Assembly: GCA_000940995.1 (NCBI GenBank)
Contig: CP005974.1
Span: 930,001 to 994,000, forward strand
DNA: 64,000 nucleotides
Direction: 5' to 3'
Source: Photobacterium gaetbulicola Gung47
Lineage (GTDB): Bacteria; Pseudomonadota; Gammaproteobacteria; Enterobacterales; Vibrionaceae
The notes under the pieces were generated by a model. It saw only the letters and a program-made list of their open reading frames with translations, made no database searches and was not told the origin of the DNA. The position numbers were made by a program, and so were the translations under genes. This document shows positions 25,523 through 34,297 of the stretch, piece after piece (the first letter of the stretch is position 1; the number at the start of each line of letters is the position of its first letter).

Positions 25523-27079
25523 TCAGAAAATCCAGAAAATCCGGTTGCTGCCGGCGTTGCGGGCACCGGAGAGGGCCTTGTCAGTCCGCTCGATGATATT
25601 GGCTGGGGTATCGTTACTCTCAAACAGGGTTGCCCCCATCGAGACGGTGATAGTGAGGTTACTGTCACGGAAGCGAAACGGCAGCTGGGCGATGGCCTGG
25701 CGGATTGCTGCCAGGCGCTGGTTGCGTTGCTCCTCACCCACATCGGGCAAAATCAGCATGAACGCATCATCGCCGAAGCGGCCGATAAAGTCGGTCGGCT
25801 CGAGCTGCTTACGAATGGTACGGGCGATAATTTTGAGGATTTTATCACCGGCCTGATGGCCATAGTGCTTATTGAACGAGCGGAAGTTGTCGATGTCGAC
25901 CAGTGTTACGCATAGCGGGTGCTGGTAGCGCAGCCAGCGGCGGTACTCGTGCTCGAGACGTTCATTGAGTGCCGTGCGGTTGTAGACCTTGGTCAGGTTA
26001 TCGAGGAAAATACGCTGCTCTTGATCACTCAGTTGCTGGCGGTAGTCCTGGGTCTGCTCGTAGAGGTGCTCGATTTTTGACTTGTTGTAGCTGAGTTGCT
26101 CCAGCAAGGCTTTTTCCCTTTTCTCTAGCGCTTTGTTGCGCTCGGCGAGCACTAGGAGCTCCTTGGTCAAATGGGTCAGCTCTGGACGCCAGCTATCGAG
26201 TTGTTTGTGGGTTTGCAAACCTGTTCTTATTGACTGGGCGATCTCGGCCAGCTCGTTGGTCATTTCGCCGCGGTGCTCATAGATGGTATGGCTTTGCTCG
26301 GCACTTTGCTGGGTGGTCTTGCTCAGGGTGCCGAGCTCACCGTTGACCGTATCGAGAAACTGCTGTGAGGTATGGCGCTCCTGGTGAGTTCCATCCATTA
26401 CCAGCCGCAGAACCTCAAGGGCGATTTCCAGCAATGCGGAGGGTGCAACGCCTTTTAGCAATTGGTTACGGATCGTCAGCAGCTTGTCTCCGGCTTCGCC
26501 GTCGAAGTCGAGCTCGGTGATCAAATTTTGCAACTCGGTGGTCAGCTTCATCTGCAGATCTTGCTGGATGGCGGCAGGGCTGTTTTGCAGCCCTTTGGTC
26601 GCCACCAGTTTCAAGGCGCGCTCGTACAGTGATATCAGACCGAGGACCTGGCTGAATGACCCCGAAAGCGAGGTTGTTGGCTGGGCAAGAAGTTGATGAA
26701 GATCGCGCTTGAGCTGGGCTGGCAGGCCAGGGAAGCGGCGCAGGATCTCACTGCTGCGCTGGAACTGTTTGTCCAGCATCTCACGCTCTTTGGGCTGGTT
26801 TTCTCCCATCCGGTTGGCGAGCCGTTCAACCACCGCGATACGAGGGATCAGCTGGCTGATGTCTTTTTGCTGTTCCAGATCTTGGCGCAGCATGGCGAGT
26901 TTATCATCGAGCTCGGTGTCTAGCCCCCGGCAGGCAACAGATAGACGGCTGATCAGGCGTTTTAGGATCGTAAGCTCACGCCTTGACTTCAAAGAGGCGT
27001 CACGGTGTGAGAGTTGAGCTTGATCCAAACGTAGCTTCAATTGACTCAATTGCGAAGCTACGGCATTTATGTCTGTCAC
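25523..27079 (-). CDS. Coiled-coil protein with a degenerate GGDEF domain
   Basis: A 518-residue cytoplasmic protein without signal or membrane segment. Residues 1-345 are helical and coiled-coil-like; residues about 350-518 are a GGDEF domain (LDNLTKVYNRTAL, LVDIDNFRSFNKHYGHQAGD). The signature is GDDAF at 436-440 instead of GG(D/E)EF, so the second Gly and the Glu are replaced. The I-site RxxD position reads EPTD (427-430), losing the Arg. The metal-site Asp in VDIDNF remains. Known families with such changes often bind rather than make cyclic di-GMP, or only scaffold, so lost activity is inference. The next gene upstream on the same strand also ends in a degenerate GGDEF-like domain. Confidence 0.85.
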   Translation of the reverse strand: MTDINAVASQLSQLKLRLDQAQLSHRDASLKSRRELTILKRLISRLSVACRGLDTELDDKLAMLRQDLEQQKDISQLIPRIAVVERLANRMGENQPKEREMLDKQFQRSSEILRRFPGLPAQLKRDLHQLLAQPTTSLSGSFSQVLGLISLYERALKLVATKGLQNSPAAIQQDLQMKLTTELQNLITELDFDGEAGDKLLTIRNQLLKGVAPSALLEIALEVLRLVMDGTHQERHTSQQFLDTVNGELGTLSKTTQQSAEQSHTIYEHRGEMTNELAEIAQSIRTGLQTHKQLDSWRPELTHLTKELLVLAERNKALEKREKALLEQLSYNKSKIEHLYEQTQDYRQQLSDQEQRIFLDNLTKVYNRTALNERLEHEYRRWLRYQHPLCVTLVDIDNFRSFNKHYGHQAGDKILKIIARTIRKQLEPTDFIGRFGDDAFMLILPDVGEEQRNQRLAAIRQAIAQLPFRFRDSNLTITVSMGATLFESNDTPANIIERTDKALSGARNAGSNRIFWIF

Positions 27080-27212
27080 AGGGCTACAGCACGATCCATG
27101 GTGGTAAACTTGTTTCTTATCAGGTGGTTAAATAAATTTTCTATTTTCGATGCTAACAAAAACCATCGGCTAATTCATTGTTATCGGCCATGTCCCGAAT
27201 ATTTCCATCTGA

Positions 27213-29492
27213 TTAACTGATATTTTTGTCAGAAACGTGATCATTGTTCCAGCTAATATCGCAACTTCCTGAAGTTTGTACTTTTACTAGCCCATTATGT
27301 ATGCCTTGGATACATGAACGGCGGATATTGTCACTGGCAAAGCTTGCCGCAGGCGCTGCATCAATGGCACTGAGGTGGACCCATTGGCTCCCCGACTCCT
27401 GCTTGCTGATCTCCCTGGCGGCATTGGTGGCCATCAGGAGGATATCAAGCAGCTCGTGGTCGTTAATGGCGGTGTATGCCCTAGGCAAGAAAGGATATTC
27501 TGCCATACCAACTCTGACGCGGTTGTCGATATGCTTGTTCTCGAGGAAGCGGTCGACCAGCTGTTGCAGTGAGCCTGCCAGTTGATCTGGTGCCGAGTCG
27601 AGCCGCGAATTTGGCTCAATGTACAGGAACATGGCATCGGAGAAGTGGTACAGCCTGGCCGGTTCACAAATCTGCTGGTTGAGGTATTCGCCAAACTGGC
27701 GTTCGAGATCCAGCCCCTGCTGGTAGCCGTGTTTGAGGTAGATGTGCTTGAGGAAAGGCACCTCGAACAGAGCGAAGCGCAGGCGATCGCTCAGTGGCTC
27801 GTTGATGATCTCGCCAAGGTGCCATTGCTCGAAGTTAGCGCTGCTTTGCTGCAGGGAATTCGGCAGTTTGGCAGTCAGCATCCGCAAGTTTCTCAGCCCG
27901 CTGCGCGGGTGGGTATAGAAATCGGTCCGCAGGCGCAGTAGGCGCGCTTGCAGTTGCTTGGCGGTTTTGTGGCGTCTTACCAGTAGGATAAAGATCACGC
28001 CGCTGAGGCAGAACAGGAAGATGGTGACATTCTTCTGCTTGTACAGGGCCTTGCTGCTCTCAAACTGCTGGCGCTCCAGTTCCTCGAGGTGCAGCGAACG
28101 CTCAAGCATGCGCTGCTGCTGCTTGAAAACCTCGACATTGCTTCTCACCTGGGCTTGCTGCTTGGTGATGAAAAGTTGCTCGTAACGGCGCTGGCTCAGC
28201 AGGGCGTTGTAGTAATCGTTCTGCTGCTCGAAGGCACGTGACAGAAGGTTTTCCCCTTCCAGCTGAAGATCGCGGTTGCCAATTCGGCTGGCAGCCATCA
28301 GCCCCGTCTGCAGGTTGGTAATCGCCTCTTCGGGCTTGCCCTCGGCCAGCTCGAGCTCGCCTTGCAGAATCTGGGCCTCGGCCATGATTGCCTCGTTACC
28401 GGTCTGGGTGGCTATCAGGCGAGTGTGGTGGAGGTACTGCTCGGATTTCGGGTAGTTGTAGAGCTGCAGGTAAACCCGCGCGATGCTCAGGCGCAGCCTT
28501 GCCGAGCGGATATCGCTGTTGAGCTGGTTTTCCTGATCCAAGGCGTTGAAGTAGTGAACCAGAGCGAGGTTGAAGCGACCCTGCTGCTCATAGATAGAGG
28601 CGATCAGCTCCAGGGTCTTGGCCAGTGGCCGGCTACGGTCGTAATGCTCGAAGAACTCGCCGGCCTGGGTGGCATGCTCTAGGGCTTTGTCGAACACCTT
28701 GCGCTGCTCGAACAGCACCGCCAGATCGTAGTTGGCAACGGCGGTTTGGGCCTGGTCATCATTTTCGACGGCAAGCCAGTAGCCACTGAGCAAGCGATCC
28801 AGTGCAGTATCGTAATGGCCATGCTTGAAGTAATGCCTGCCGACCACCAGTTGGTAGTGGATCAGCTCGGCGGGATCATCAAGGTTGATCAGGAAGCGCT
28901 TGGCTTTGAGAAATCCCTTTTCCGCCTCGCTCTCGTGATCGGTTGCCGACTCGATGATCGAGCGCTGCATCAATGCCTGGTATTGCAGGCGCTTGATCTG
29001 GCTGTCGAGCATCAGGTGGCTGCTGGCGACGATGTCAGTTTCTACTTTGCTGAGCATTTTCAGTGAGCGGGCGTTATTTTTCAGGTTGCTCCAGTAGATA
29101 TCGGCATGGATCAGCTGGCTCTCAAGCCGGCTGAATGTCAGGTTTTCCTCGGTGGATATATCTTCGGCCTGCTTGATAGCCGCAATGGCTTTGTCAGGGT
29201 GGTTCAACAGTGAGTGGGCCTTAGCGAGGATCTGCAAGGCATTGACTGTGCTCAGCGGGGTTCTTACCGAGTGGTCAGTTTCATCATTGATATGGACGCG
29301 GGAGGTTTCTTTGGGGGCACTTAAGCGACGCTGGTCGAGGTAGCGGGTCGTCATGGCCAGCGATTGCTCGGGATTGGTTTGGAGCAGCTCATTGGCTTCT
29401 GCCAGGATTGGCGTGGTAAAAATTTTTGCTTGTGTGCTGAACGAGATGATGCCTATGAACAGCAAACGGATCAGCCAACGGCTAGCAGACAT
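27213..29492 (-). CDS. TPR-repeat membrane protein with a divergent GGDEF-like C-terminus
   Basis: About 759 residues from ATG 29492. A signal peptide (MSASRWLIRLLFIGIISFS) precedes a long region of tetratricopeptide-like helical pairs (for example ALDRLLSGYWLAVENDDQAQTAVANYDLAVLFEQ), then a coiled coil. A single membrane segment (VTIFLFCLSGVIFILLV, around residue 505) leads to a cytoplasmic domain that has GGDEF spacing but reads FSDAMF where the signature should be. The layout, periplasmic TPR sensor-membrane-cyclase-like output, is common in Vibrionaceae, but the output looks catalytically dead. It lies 133 bp upstream of the other degenerate GGDEF gene on the same strand. No gene name is justified. 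Confidence 0.75.
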   Translation of the reverse strand: MSASRWLIRLLFIGIISFSTQAKIFTTPILAEANELLQTNPEQSLAMTTRYLDQRRLSAPKETSRVHINDETDHSVRTPLSTVNALQILAKAHSLLNHPDKAIAAIKQAEDISTEENLTFSRLESQLIHADIYWSNLKNNARSLKMLSKVETDIVASSHLMLDSQIKRLQYQALMQRSIIESATDHESEAEKGFLKAKRFLINLDDPAELIHYQLVVGRHYFKHGHYDTALDRLLSGYWLAVENDDQAQTAVANYDLAVLFEQRKVFDKALEHATQAGEFFEHYDRSRPLAKTLELIASIYEQQGRFNLALVHYFNALDQENQLNSDIRSARLRLSIARVYLQLYNYPKSEQYLHHTRLIATQTGNEAIMAEAQILQGELELAEGKPEEAITNLQTGLMAASRIGNRDLQLEGENLLSRAFEQQNDYYNALLSQRRYEQLFITKQQAQVRSNVEVFKQQQRMLERSLHLEELERQQFESSKALYKQKNVTIFLFCLSGVIFILLVRRHKTAKQLQARLLRLRTDFYTHPRSGLRNLRMLTAKLPNSLQQSSANFEQWHLGEIINEPLSDRLRFALFEVPFLKHIYLKHGYQQGLDLERQFGEYLNQQICEPARLYHFSDAMFLYIEPNSRLDSAPDQLAGSLQQLVDRFLENKHIDNRVRVGMAEYPFLPRAYTAINDHELLDILLMATNAAREISKQESGSQWVHLSAIDAAPAASFASDNIRRSCIQGIHNGLVKVQTSGSCDISWNNDHVSDKNIS

Positions 29493-29577
29493 ACTTTCAT
29501 GAACCCCAAAAAACAGTACCACCAATATTAATGGGTTAGCCTATCAAGTCCAGCAAAGTCTTCGATTTTGCGTAACT

Positions 29578-29610
29578 TATCCCCAAGTATCTTGAAGTTA
29601 CTTGGGGATA
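29578..29610. repeat. 12-bp perfect inverted repeat downstream of queF
   Basis: TATCCCCAAGTA (29578-29589) and TACTTGGGGATA (29599-29610) form a perfect hairpin with a 9-nt loop between queF and the TPR gene. There is no T run on either strand, so an intrinsic terminator is not certain; an operator or transcript-end structure is possible. Confidence 0.6.
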
Positions 29611-29677
29611 TTGCAAAGTGATTACTTTTTTGCACACTGGCTGAAAAGATATTTGCTTAGGTGATCACGCTGCCTGC

Positions 29678-30523
29678 TTATTGGCGCGCCAGACGGAAGT
29701 TATCGCTTGGGGTTTTGCCCATGTTGGTTCGGTACGGGTTGATGTCCAAACCGCCGCGACGGGTATAGCGGGCGTAAACCGTCAATAATTCCGGCTTACA
29801 GTACTTCATGATGTCAGTGAAAATACGCTCGACACACTGCTCGTGGAACTCGTTGTGGTCGCGGAACGAGATCAGGTAACGCAGCAGCTTTTCGCGATCG
29901 ATCTTCTTGCCGGTATAGGAAATACGCACGCTGCCCCAATCTGGCTGGCTGGTGATCAGGCAGTTAGACTTTAGGAGGTGGCTGTGCAGGATTTCGGTGA
30001 CCGTCTCTTCCGATGCGGCACCTTCTAGGTGCGATGGATCGAATTCGTAATCCGTAATTTCGATATCCTGATCGTCGATGCATTCGCCGAAGAAGTTGGC
30101 GATTGGCTGATTGTCGAAGTCAGACAGGGGCTGCACCGTGACATCAACATCGGCACCTGCGCACTGGGTCAGATCTTTTTGCAGGGTATCTGCAATCTGC
30201 TGCCAGTTGTCAAACTTAGTCTGGTTGAAGCTGTTGAGGTAAAGCTTGAATGACTTGGACTCGATCAGGTTAGGGCTGTTGGCCGGCAGGCGAACCTCAC
30301 CGATTGCCACCTGTGGAAGGCCTTTCTTGTTTAGCCAAGACAGCTCGTAGAGTGTCCAGATGTCATAACCGGTGAAAGGTAGGTCATCGCCAAGGGACAG
30401 ATCATCTCGGTTCAGGCTGCGAGGGACAGGCTGGAGGAGAGAGGGGTCATACTGGTCTTTGTATTCCGTCGTTTTACCTAGGGTCAAACCGGCTAATTCT
30501 TTCGCGTCTTGATATTTGCTCAT
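29678..30523 (-). CDS. queF: NADPH-dependent 7-cyano-7-deazaguanine reductase QueF
   Basis: A 281-residue type II (tandem tunnel-fold) QueF. The QueF motif ESKSFKLYLNSFN starts at residue 88. The thioimide-forming Cys188 and general acid Asp195 are in LKSNCLITSQPDWGSVRISY. It reduces preQ0 to preQ1 in queuosine synthesis. The gene is divergent from syd with a 63-bp gap, the same pair as in E. coli. ATG 30523 gives the usual N-terminus MSKYQDAKELAGLTLG. Confidence 0.96.
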   Translation of the reverse strand: MSKYQDAKELAGLTLGKTTEYKDQYDPSLLQPVPRSLNRDDLSLGDDLPFTGYDIWTLYELSWLNKKGLPQVAIGEVRLPANSPNLIESKSFKLYLNSFNQTKFDNWQQIADTLQKDLTQCAGADVDVTVQPLSDFDNQPIANFFGECIDDQDIEITDYEFDPSHLEGAASEETVTEILHSHLLKSNCLITSQPDWGSVRISYTGKKIDREKLLRYLISFRDHNEFHEQCVERIFTDIMKYCKPELLTVYARYTRRGGLDINPYRTNMGKTPSDNFRLARQ

Positions 30524-30586
30524 ACTGTCCTGGACACACTTGGATTAGAATAGCCAAAGTTTACTTAATCTTTTGAGAGGTTGCGA

Positions 30587-31153
30587 ATGAATCATCCCGT
30601 TGCAGCGGCGTTATCTGAATTTTCTTCCCGTTTTTTGCAGGCATGGTGTGATGCAGGTCAAGGTTTTCCCCGAAGTGATGACCTGGTGGGGTTATCATCA
30701 CCTTGCGTGAAGGCCGATGATGGCTACGAAGTGACTTGGCAACCGGTTGCTCGCTCGCCGATGGGGGATCTTGCCGGTGTCGAGAAAGGGATCGAGCTTC
30801 GCCTACACGAAGATATTGTTGCTTTCTACGGTGCCCAGTTCAGTGGTGACATGGCCGCAAAATTCCAAACCGTTACGGGTATGATTGAATTTGACTTGCT
30901 CCAGGCCTTCAGCGAAGACGATGTATTGCGCCTGCAGGAGAACATTCTGGGGCACCTGGTGACCCAGCGCCGCTTGAAGCTCAAGCCGACGGTCTTTATC
31001 GGGGCGATGGATTCCGAGAGCGAGGTGGTGTCGGTGTGCAACCTCTCCGGCGAGGTGATCCTGGAGACGCTGGGCAAGGACAACCGCGAGGTACTCTCGC
31101 CGAGCTTGGAGCAGTTCCTGGCAGCCCTGCAACCTGTGGTAAGAGCCGAGTAA
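30587..31153 (+). CDS. syd: SecY-interacting protein Syd
   Basis: A 188-residue Syd protein: NHPVAAALSEFSSRFLQAW at the N-terminus, then an acidic body with GIELRLHEDIVAFYGAQFSGDM. Syd binds the cytoplasmic face of SecY and SecDF-linked translocons and is thought to check improperly assembled SecY. ATG 30587 has GAGAGG seven bases upstream. It is followed after 3 bp by a DUF2310 gene, suggesting one transcript. In E. coli the csrB gene lies next to syd; here the csrB array lies about 1.7 kb further on. Confidence 0.92.
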   Translation: MNHPVAAALSEFSSRFLQAWCDAGQGFPRSDDLVGLSSPCVKADDGYEVTWQPVARSPMGDLAGVEKGIELRLHEDIVAFYGAQFSGDMAAKFQTVTGMIEFDLLQAFSEDDVLRLQENILGHLVTQRRLKLKPTVFIGAMDSESEVVSVCNLSGEVILETLGKDNREVLSPSLEQFLAALQPVVRAE

Positions 31154-31156
31154 GTT

Positions 31157-31933
31157 ATGTACGTCGTCGAATTGCAATTTGAATGTTTTGATAACACCAC
31201 CGTCGCCGCGGTGGATAGCGCCATCAACGGATTGATGGATGCCCTGCGCTATAACGGCCAGGTGCTGGGGCGTGAGTTTCCCATCGTCATGGACGAGGGC
31301 ACTTTCAAAGTCAGGGCGGTGTGCCCTGAGCAGGACAGCCTGCACTCCCGTTTCCATAGCCCGCAGGTCAAAGCCGGCATGAACCGCCTGAGCCAGGCCA
31401 GCTTGCTGAGCCCCAAGGTCAAGCTGCTGGGCAGAGATCTGAATTCGGAAGCCGCGGCCGAGAATTTCTCGCCGAGCTGGCAGGTGATTTATACCACGTA
31501 TGTTCACACTTGCTCTCCGTTACGCTGCGGGGATACCCTGATGCCGATCCCGCTCTACCGCCTGCCGGAGCCGACATTGAATGGCGATCACAAAGCGGTG
31601 ATCAAGTGGCAGACGGAATGGCAGGCCTGTGACGAGCTGCAAATGGCGGGGGCGTGTCAGGCCGAGCATGCGGCCCTGCATGAAATTCGAGATGCCGACA
31701 GTGATATCTTCCGCCGGGGGTGGGACTTGCGTGGGCGTATTGAGTACATCACTAAGATCCCGACCTATTACTATCAATACCGGGTCGGTGGCGAGAGCCT
31801 CGAGAGTGAATTGAGCCGACCGTGTCCGAAATGCGGTGGCCAGTGGTGGTTGGATAAGCCGCTGCATGGCATTTTCCATTACAAGTGCGACAAGTGCCGT
31901 ATTGTTTCCAATCTGTCCTGGGATTTCCAATAA
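31157..31933 (+). CDS. DUF2310 zinc-ribbon-containing protein
   Basis: A 258-residue protein of the DUF2310 type, with a mixed alpha/beta body (MYVVELQFECFDNTTVAAVD) and a C-terminal zinc ribbon with two CxxC pairs: CPKCGGQWWL and CDKCRIVSN. A third pair-like feature, CSPLRCG, lies near residue 118. No function is known. It is tightly linked to syd (3-bp gap) and ends at a bidirectional terminator. Confidence 0.75.
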   Translation: MYVVELQFECFDNTTVAAVDSAINGLMDALRYNGQVLGREFPIVMDEGTFKVRAVCPEQDSLHSRFHSPQVKAGMNRLSQASLLSPKVKLLGRDLNSEAAAENFSPSWQVIYTTYVHTCSPLRCGDTLMPIPLYRLPEPTLNGDHKAVIKWQTEWQACDELQMAGACQAEHAALHEIRDADSDIFRRGWDLRGRIEYITKIPTYYYQYRVGGESLESELSRPCPKCGGQWWLDKPLHGIFHYKCDKCRIVSNLSWDFQ

Positions 31934-31934
31934 C

Positions 31935-31965
31935 AAAAAAGCGCAGTACCGACTGCGCTTTATTG
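31935..31965. terminator. Bidirectional terminator after the syd-DUF2310 unit
   Basis: AAAGCGCAGT and ACTGCGCTTT enclose an ACCG loop, with an A run on the left and TATTGTTT on the right, so it can end transcripts from both sides. Confidence 0.75.
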
Positions 31966-31975
31966 TTTGTCTGGC

Positions 31976-32254
31976 CTAGCCCTGCCGGTTTTCCAGCTGT
32001 TCAAGTCGGGCGGTTAATGAGGCGACCTGCTGCTCCAAGGCGGCAATCCGTGCTTCGGCGGAAGGCTGCGGGTCGACTTTTTCAATTTTTGGGACTCGGG
32101 CGCTTGATTTCCAACTCTGCAGTGCCTTGATGATGAGCGGCATCGGCAGGGGATCGGCCAACCTCGATTTGATTAATGCCACCGAAGGCTCTTTGCCTTC
32201 GGCCACCAAACTTTCAATAGCCTCGGAAAGGGCTTGGGTAATTTCTGATGACAT
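31976..32254 (-). CDS. Small hypothetical coiled-coil protein (92 aa)
   Basis: Residues 1-50 look like a compact helical domain (MSSEITQALSEAIESLVAEGKEP, then VALIKSRLADPLPMPLIIKAL, reminiscent of small DNA-binding or KfrA-like N-termini). Residues about 66-90 form a leucine-zipper coiled coil (ARIAALEQQVASLTARLEQL). I do not recognise a named family. It is on the minus strand, 10 bp from the terminator it shares with DUF2310. Probably real because of its composition and position. Function unknown. Confidence 0.6.
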   Translation of the reverse strand: MSSEITQALSEAIESLVAEGKEPSVALIKSRLADPLPMPLIIKALQSWKSSARVPKIEKVDPQPSAEARIAALEQQVASLTARLEQLENRQG

Positions 32255-32331
32255 GCGGTTTCCTTGTTGCTGCCGGGTGTGGCGCTATTCTCCCTCATTC
32301 CAGCCAAGGGACACAATAGACCCATAGCCTG

Positions 32332-32562
32332 TTATTTTCTCAGCAAGGCATCGAGCTGATCGATAACTTCACACCAGTCGGCATCTTGCTCCTGCGACTC
32401 TTTGAGAAACCTTTTTTGCGCCGGCTGCCAGAAACTGGCTTCAGACAATTGCTCATGCTGGGCGAGCCGGTGCTCGGCCAAGAAGGTCTCGATAAACTCT
32501 TTGGAATTGTTCAATCCCAACTGGCTGAAGAGGGAGGCAAGGTTGTGGTTAAAGGTTTCCAT
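32332..32562 (-). CDS. DUF2789 family protein
   Basis: A 76-residue acidic helical protein (METFNHNLASLFSQLGLNN, then FIETFLAEHRL and FWQPAQKRFLKESQEQDADWCEVIDQLDALL) that matches my memory of DUF2789, a short family of unknown function in marine Gammaproteobacteria. ATG 32562 is chosen over GTG 32568 because AAGGAG lies at the proper distance only for the ATG. It is the last gene before the csrB array. Confidence 0.7.
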   Translation of the reverse strand: METFNHNLASLFSQLGLNNSKEFIETFLAEHRLAQHEQLSEASFWQPAQKRFLKESQEQDADWCEVIDQLDALLRK

Positions 32563-32663
32563 GTTCACTCCTTGGCTAGCGCAATGTTTTTCCTAATTAT
32601 AGAGAAATATTTCACGGCACCTGTCTTCGTTCATCTATCGAATATTCCTATTCATCTCGGACT

Positions 32664-32685
32664 CTTGTGAGAGATCTCTTACAAG
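32664..32685. promoter_or_regulatory. UvrY/GacA-type box upstream of csrB copy 1
   Basis: TGTGAGAGATCTCTTACA (32666-32683) matches the TGTAAG-N6-CTTACA site bound by GacA/UvrY/VarA with one mismatch. It lies 189 bp before the inferred RNA start. The same 18-mer precedes the other two copies at the same distance. Confidence 0.85.
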
Positions 32686-32854
32686 GGTGTGGGATATTAA
32701 GGTGAAATAGTTGGTGAATAGGCTTATTGTTTAAGATTAAGGCATTGAATTGGTTGTTTTTTTTTGGCTGGGGGGGGCTGGGCAGATTGCTTGGCGCAAC
32801 GGTTTTCACTGCGGTAACTATTTTGCCGGGGGAGAAAACCGTAATATTAACCCT

Positions 32855-33243
32855 GTCGGAAGGAACTGACGGAACGGAACAGGAAATAAGCCAAGGATAT
32901 GGTTTGTCTCAGGATGAGACCGGTGTACTAGGATGGTATGTCGAACAAGGACTGTGAAGGGATCGCCGAGGAACGGCAAATGGTAGGTAGGAAGCTTGCC
33001 AGTCAGGATGACACAAGGACCACTTCAGGACGAAGTTAGGGACACCTCCAGGATGGATGTTGAGAGTCAGGACAGGATGGACTGACGGGTCAGGATGGCC
33101 ACAGGATCACTTCAGGACGAAGTAAAAAAGGACAAGGCTGAAGGAATACAGCTGTCAACGGAATGATGCAGGGAGCACCACAGTAGCGGGATTGCTGCAA
33201 GTAAGACCTAAGGGCGCAACGCAAGTTGCGCCCGTTCTTTTTT
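32855..33243 (+). ncRNA. csrB: CsrB-family CsrA-sequestering sRNA, copy 1
   Basis: About 389 nt. The RNA region has roughly 29 GGA triplets (hand count), many as CAGGA or AGGAUG in short inverted repeats such as ACTTCAGGACGAAGT and CCTCCAGGATGGATG. These are the high-affinity CsrA sites of CsrB/RsmZ RNAs. A TAATAT -10 (32842-32847) sets the start near 32855. The 3' end is a perfect terminator (GGGCGCAAC, GCAA loop, GTTGCGCCC, then T run). The gene is next to syd on one side and yqcC on the other, matching the E. coli csrB locus. CsrB titrates CsrA from mRNAs when the BarA/UvrY (VarS/VarA) system is on. It contains no credible protein gene. Confidence 0.92.
33212..33243 (+). terminator. Terminator of csrB copy 1
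   Basis: GGGCGCAAC (33212-33220), a GCAA tetraloop and GTTGCGCCC (33225-33233) followed by GTTCTTTTTT. The same hairpin is repeated at the ends of copies 2 and 3. Confidence 0.92.
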
Positions 33244-33529
33244 GTGCTCCGCAATAAACGGCCCTATGGTGAAGAGCGGTTCTATGGCCCTATGGGTCAA
33301 GACCTCTTCAAGTTGAAGCGATTATTTTTGATTAATGCTGAAATCAATAGCTTGAAATCTTTTGCGGCTTGGGACACTTTCACAGCACCACTCTCAAAAT
33401 AACAAAACAATGACTTATCCTGTACACCAGAGGATCAAGCCGGTTATATGTTTAACTAATCTCTGTAATCGAACTGAAACACAGAATAATCACCTTGTGA
33501 AACAAGGTGCAGTTATAGCCTTGTCCCCT

Positions 33530-33547
33530 TGTGAGAGATCTCTTACA
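33530..33547. promoter_or_regulatory. UvrY/GacA-type box upstream of csrB copy 2
   Basis: An 18-mer identical to the one before copy 1, 188 bp before the inferred start of copy 2. Confidence 0.85.
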
Positions 33548-33717
33548 GAGCTGTGAGAGTAATACAGGTTGGAACCGGATAAATCAGATGGGTTTGATTT
33601 CTTTTTCTTTTTAAATCAAAGTGTTGTCTTTTTTATTTTTACGGTGAATGTTATTCGTCAAGACATACCGGCCGATAGTCAATTGTATGAATCCGCAAAG
33701 CGCGTAGTATGACCCTT

Positions 33718-34186
33718 GTCGACAGGGAGTTGGCGCAGGAAATGGAAAGCAGAAGGAATCTGCAAGCCTAGGAAAGGCAGTGCTAGCAAGGCTGCTGGCA
33801 GACATGAAGTCATGGACACGGAATGGATACCGTCGGGGATCAGGATGATTGCCGTCAGGATTGAGTAGGACAGCTTTAGGATAAGCCGGAACACCTCAAG
33901 GATTGGGGTTAGGGATAGCGCTCTGGGATAGGGCAAGAGGACGGCTTAGGGACGAGTATCAGGAACCCTTCAGGATGAAGGTAGTGGACACCGCCAGGAA
34001 GGACGAGAGAGTCGCACATGGACAATGCGATGGGTCAAGGAACTACCAAGGACAACCCAGGATAGGGTTTAGGGATTACCGCTAAGGATTTAGAATAACA
34101 AGGATAGTCGCAGGGAGCACTGTCGTAGCGGGAAAGCTGCATGTAAGACCTAAGGGCGCAACGCAAGTTGCGCCCGTTCTTTTTTT
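33718..34186 (+). ncRNA. csrB: CsrB-family CsrA-sequestering sRNA, copy 2 (divergent, longer)
   Basis: About 469 nt, the longest and most diverged copy. The 5' end begins GTCGACAGGG after a TAGTAT -10 (33705-33710) instead of GTCGGAAGGA. I count about 33 GGA triplets, again largely in CAGGAT or AAGGA contexts and small hairpins (for example CTTCAGGATGAAG near 33968). The last 50 nt and the terminator hairpin (34154-34175 plus T run to 34186) are almost the same as in copies 1 and 3. Role as for copy 1: CsrA sequestration. Its body cannot be aligned simply with the other two, so it is an older duplicate or a distinct CsrB paralogue. Confidence 0.88.
34154..34186 (+). terminator. Terminator of csrB copy 2
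   Basis: Same GGGCGCAAC-GCAA-GTTGCGCCC hairpin as copies 1 and 3, followed by GTTC and a run of seven T. Confidence 0.92.
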
Positions 34187-34297
34187 GCAGCCGGTAAAAC
34201 GTTGCCCGGAAGCGCGAAAACTTTAGAGGCTCGGGCTGGGTAGAGTCTGCTGTAAATTTCCATCGTGCTTTTCTCATCAGTGATACTCTGTCAATCT

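Noticed and set aside
32727..32957. A 76-codon plus-strand frame at the start of csrB copy 1
   Set aside because: It runs across the promoter and into the GGA-rich RNA, has a low-complexity Trp/Phe/Gly start and no ribosome site, and is not kept in copies 2 and 3.
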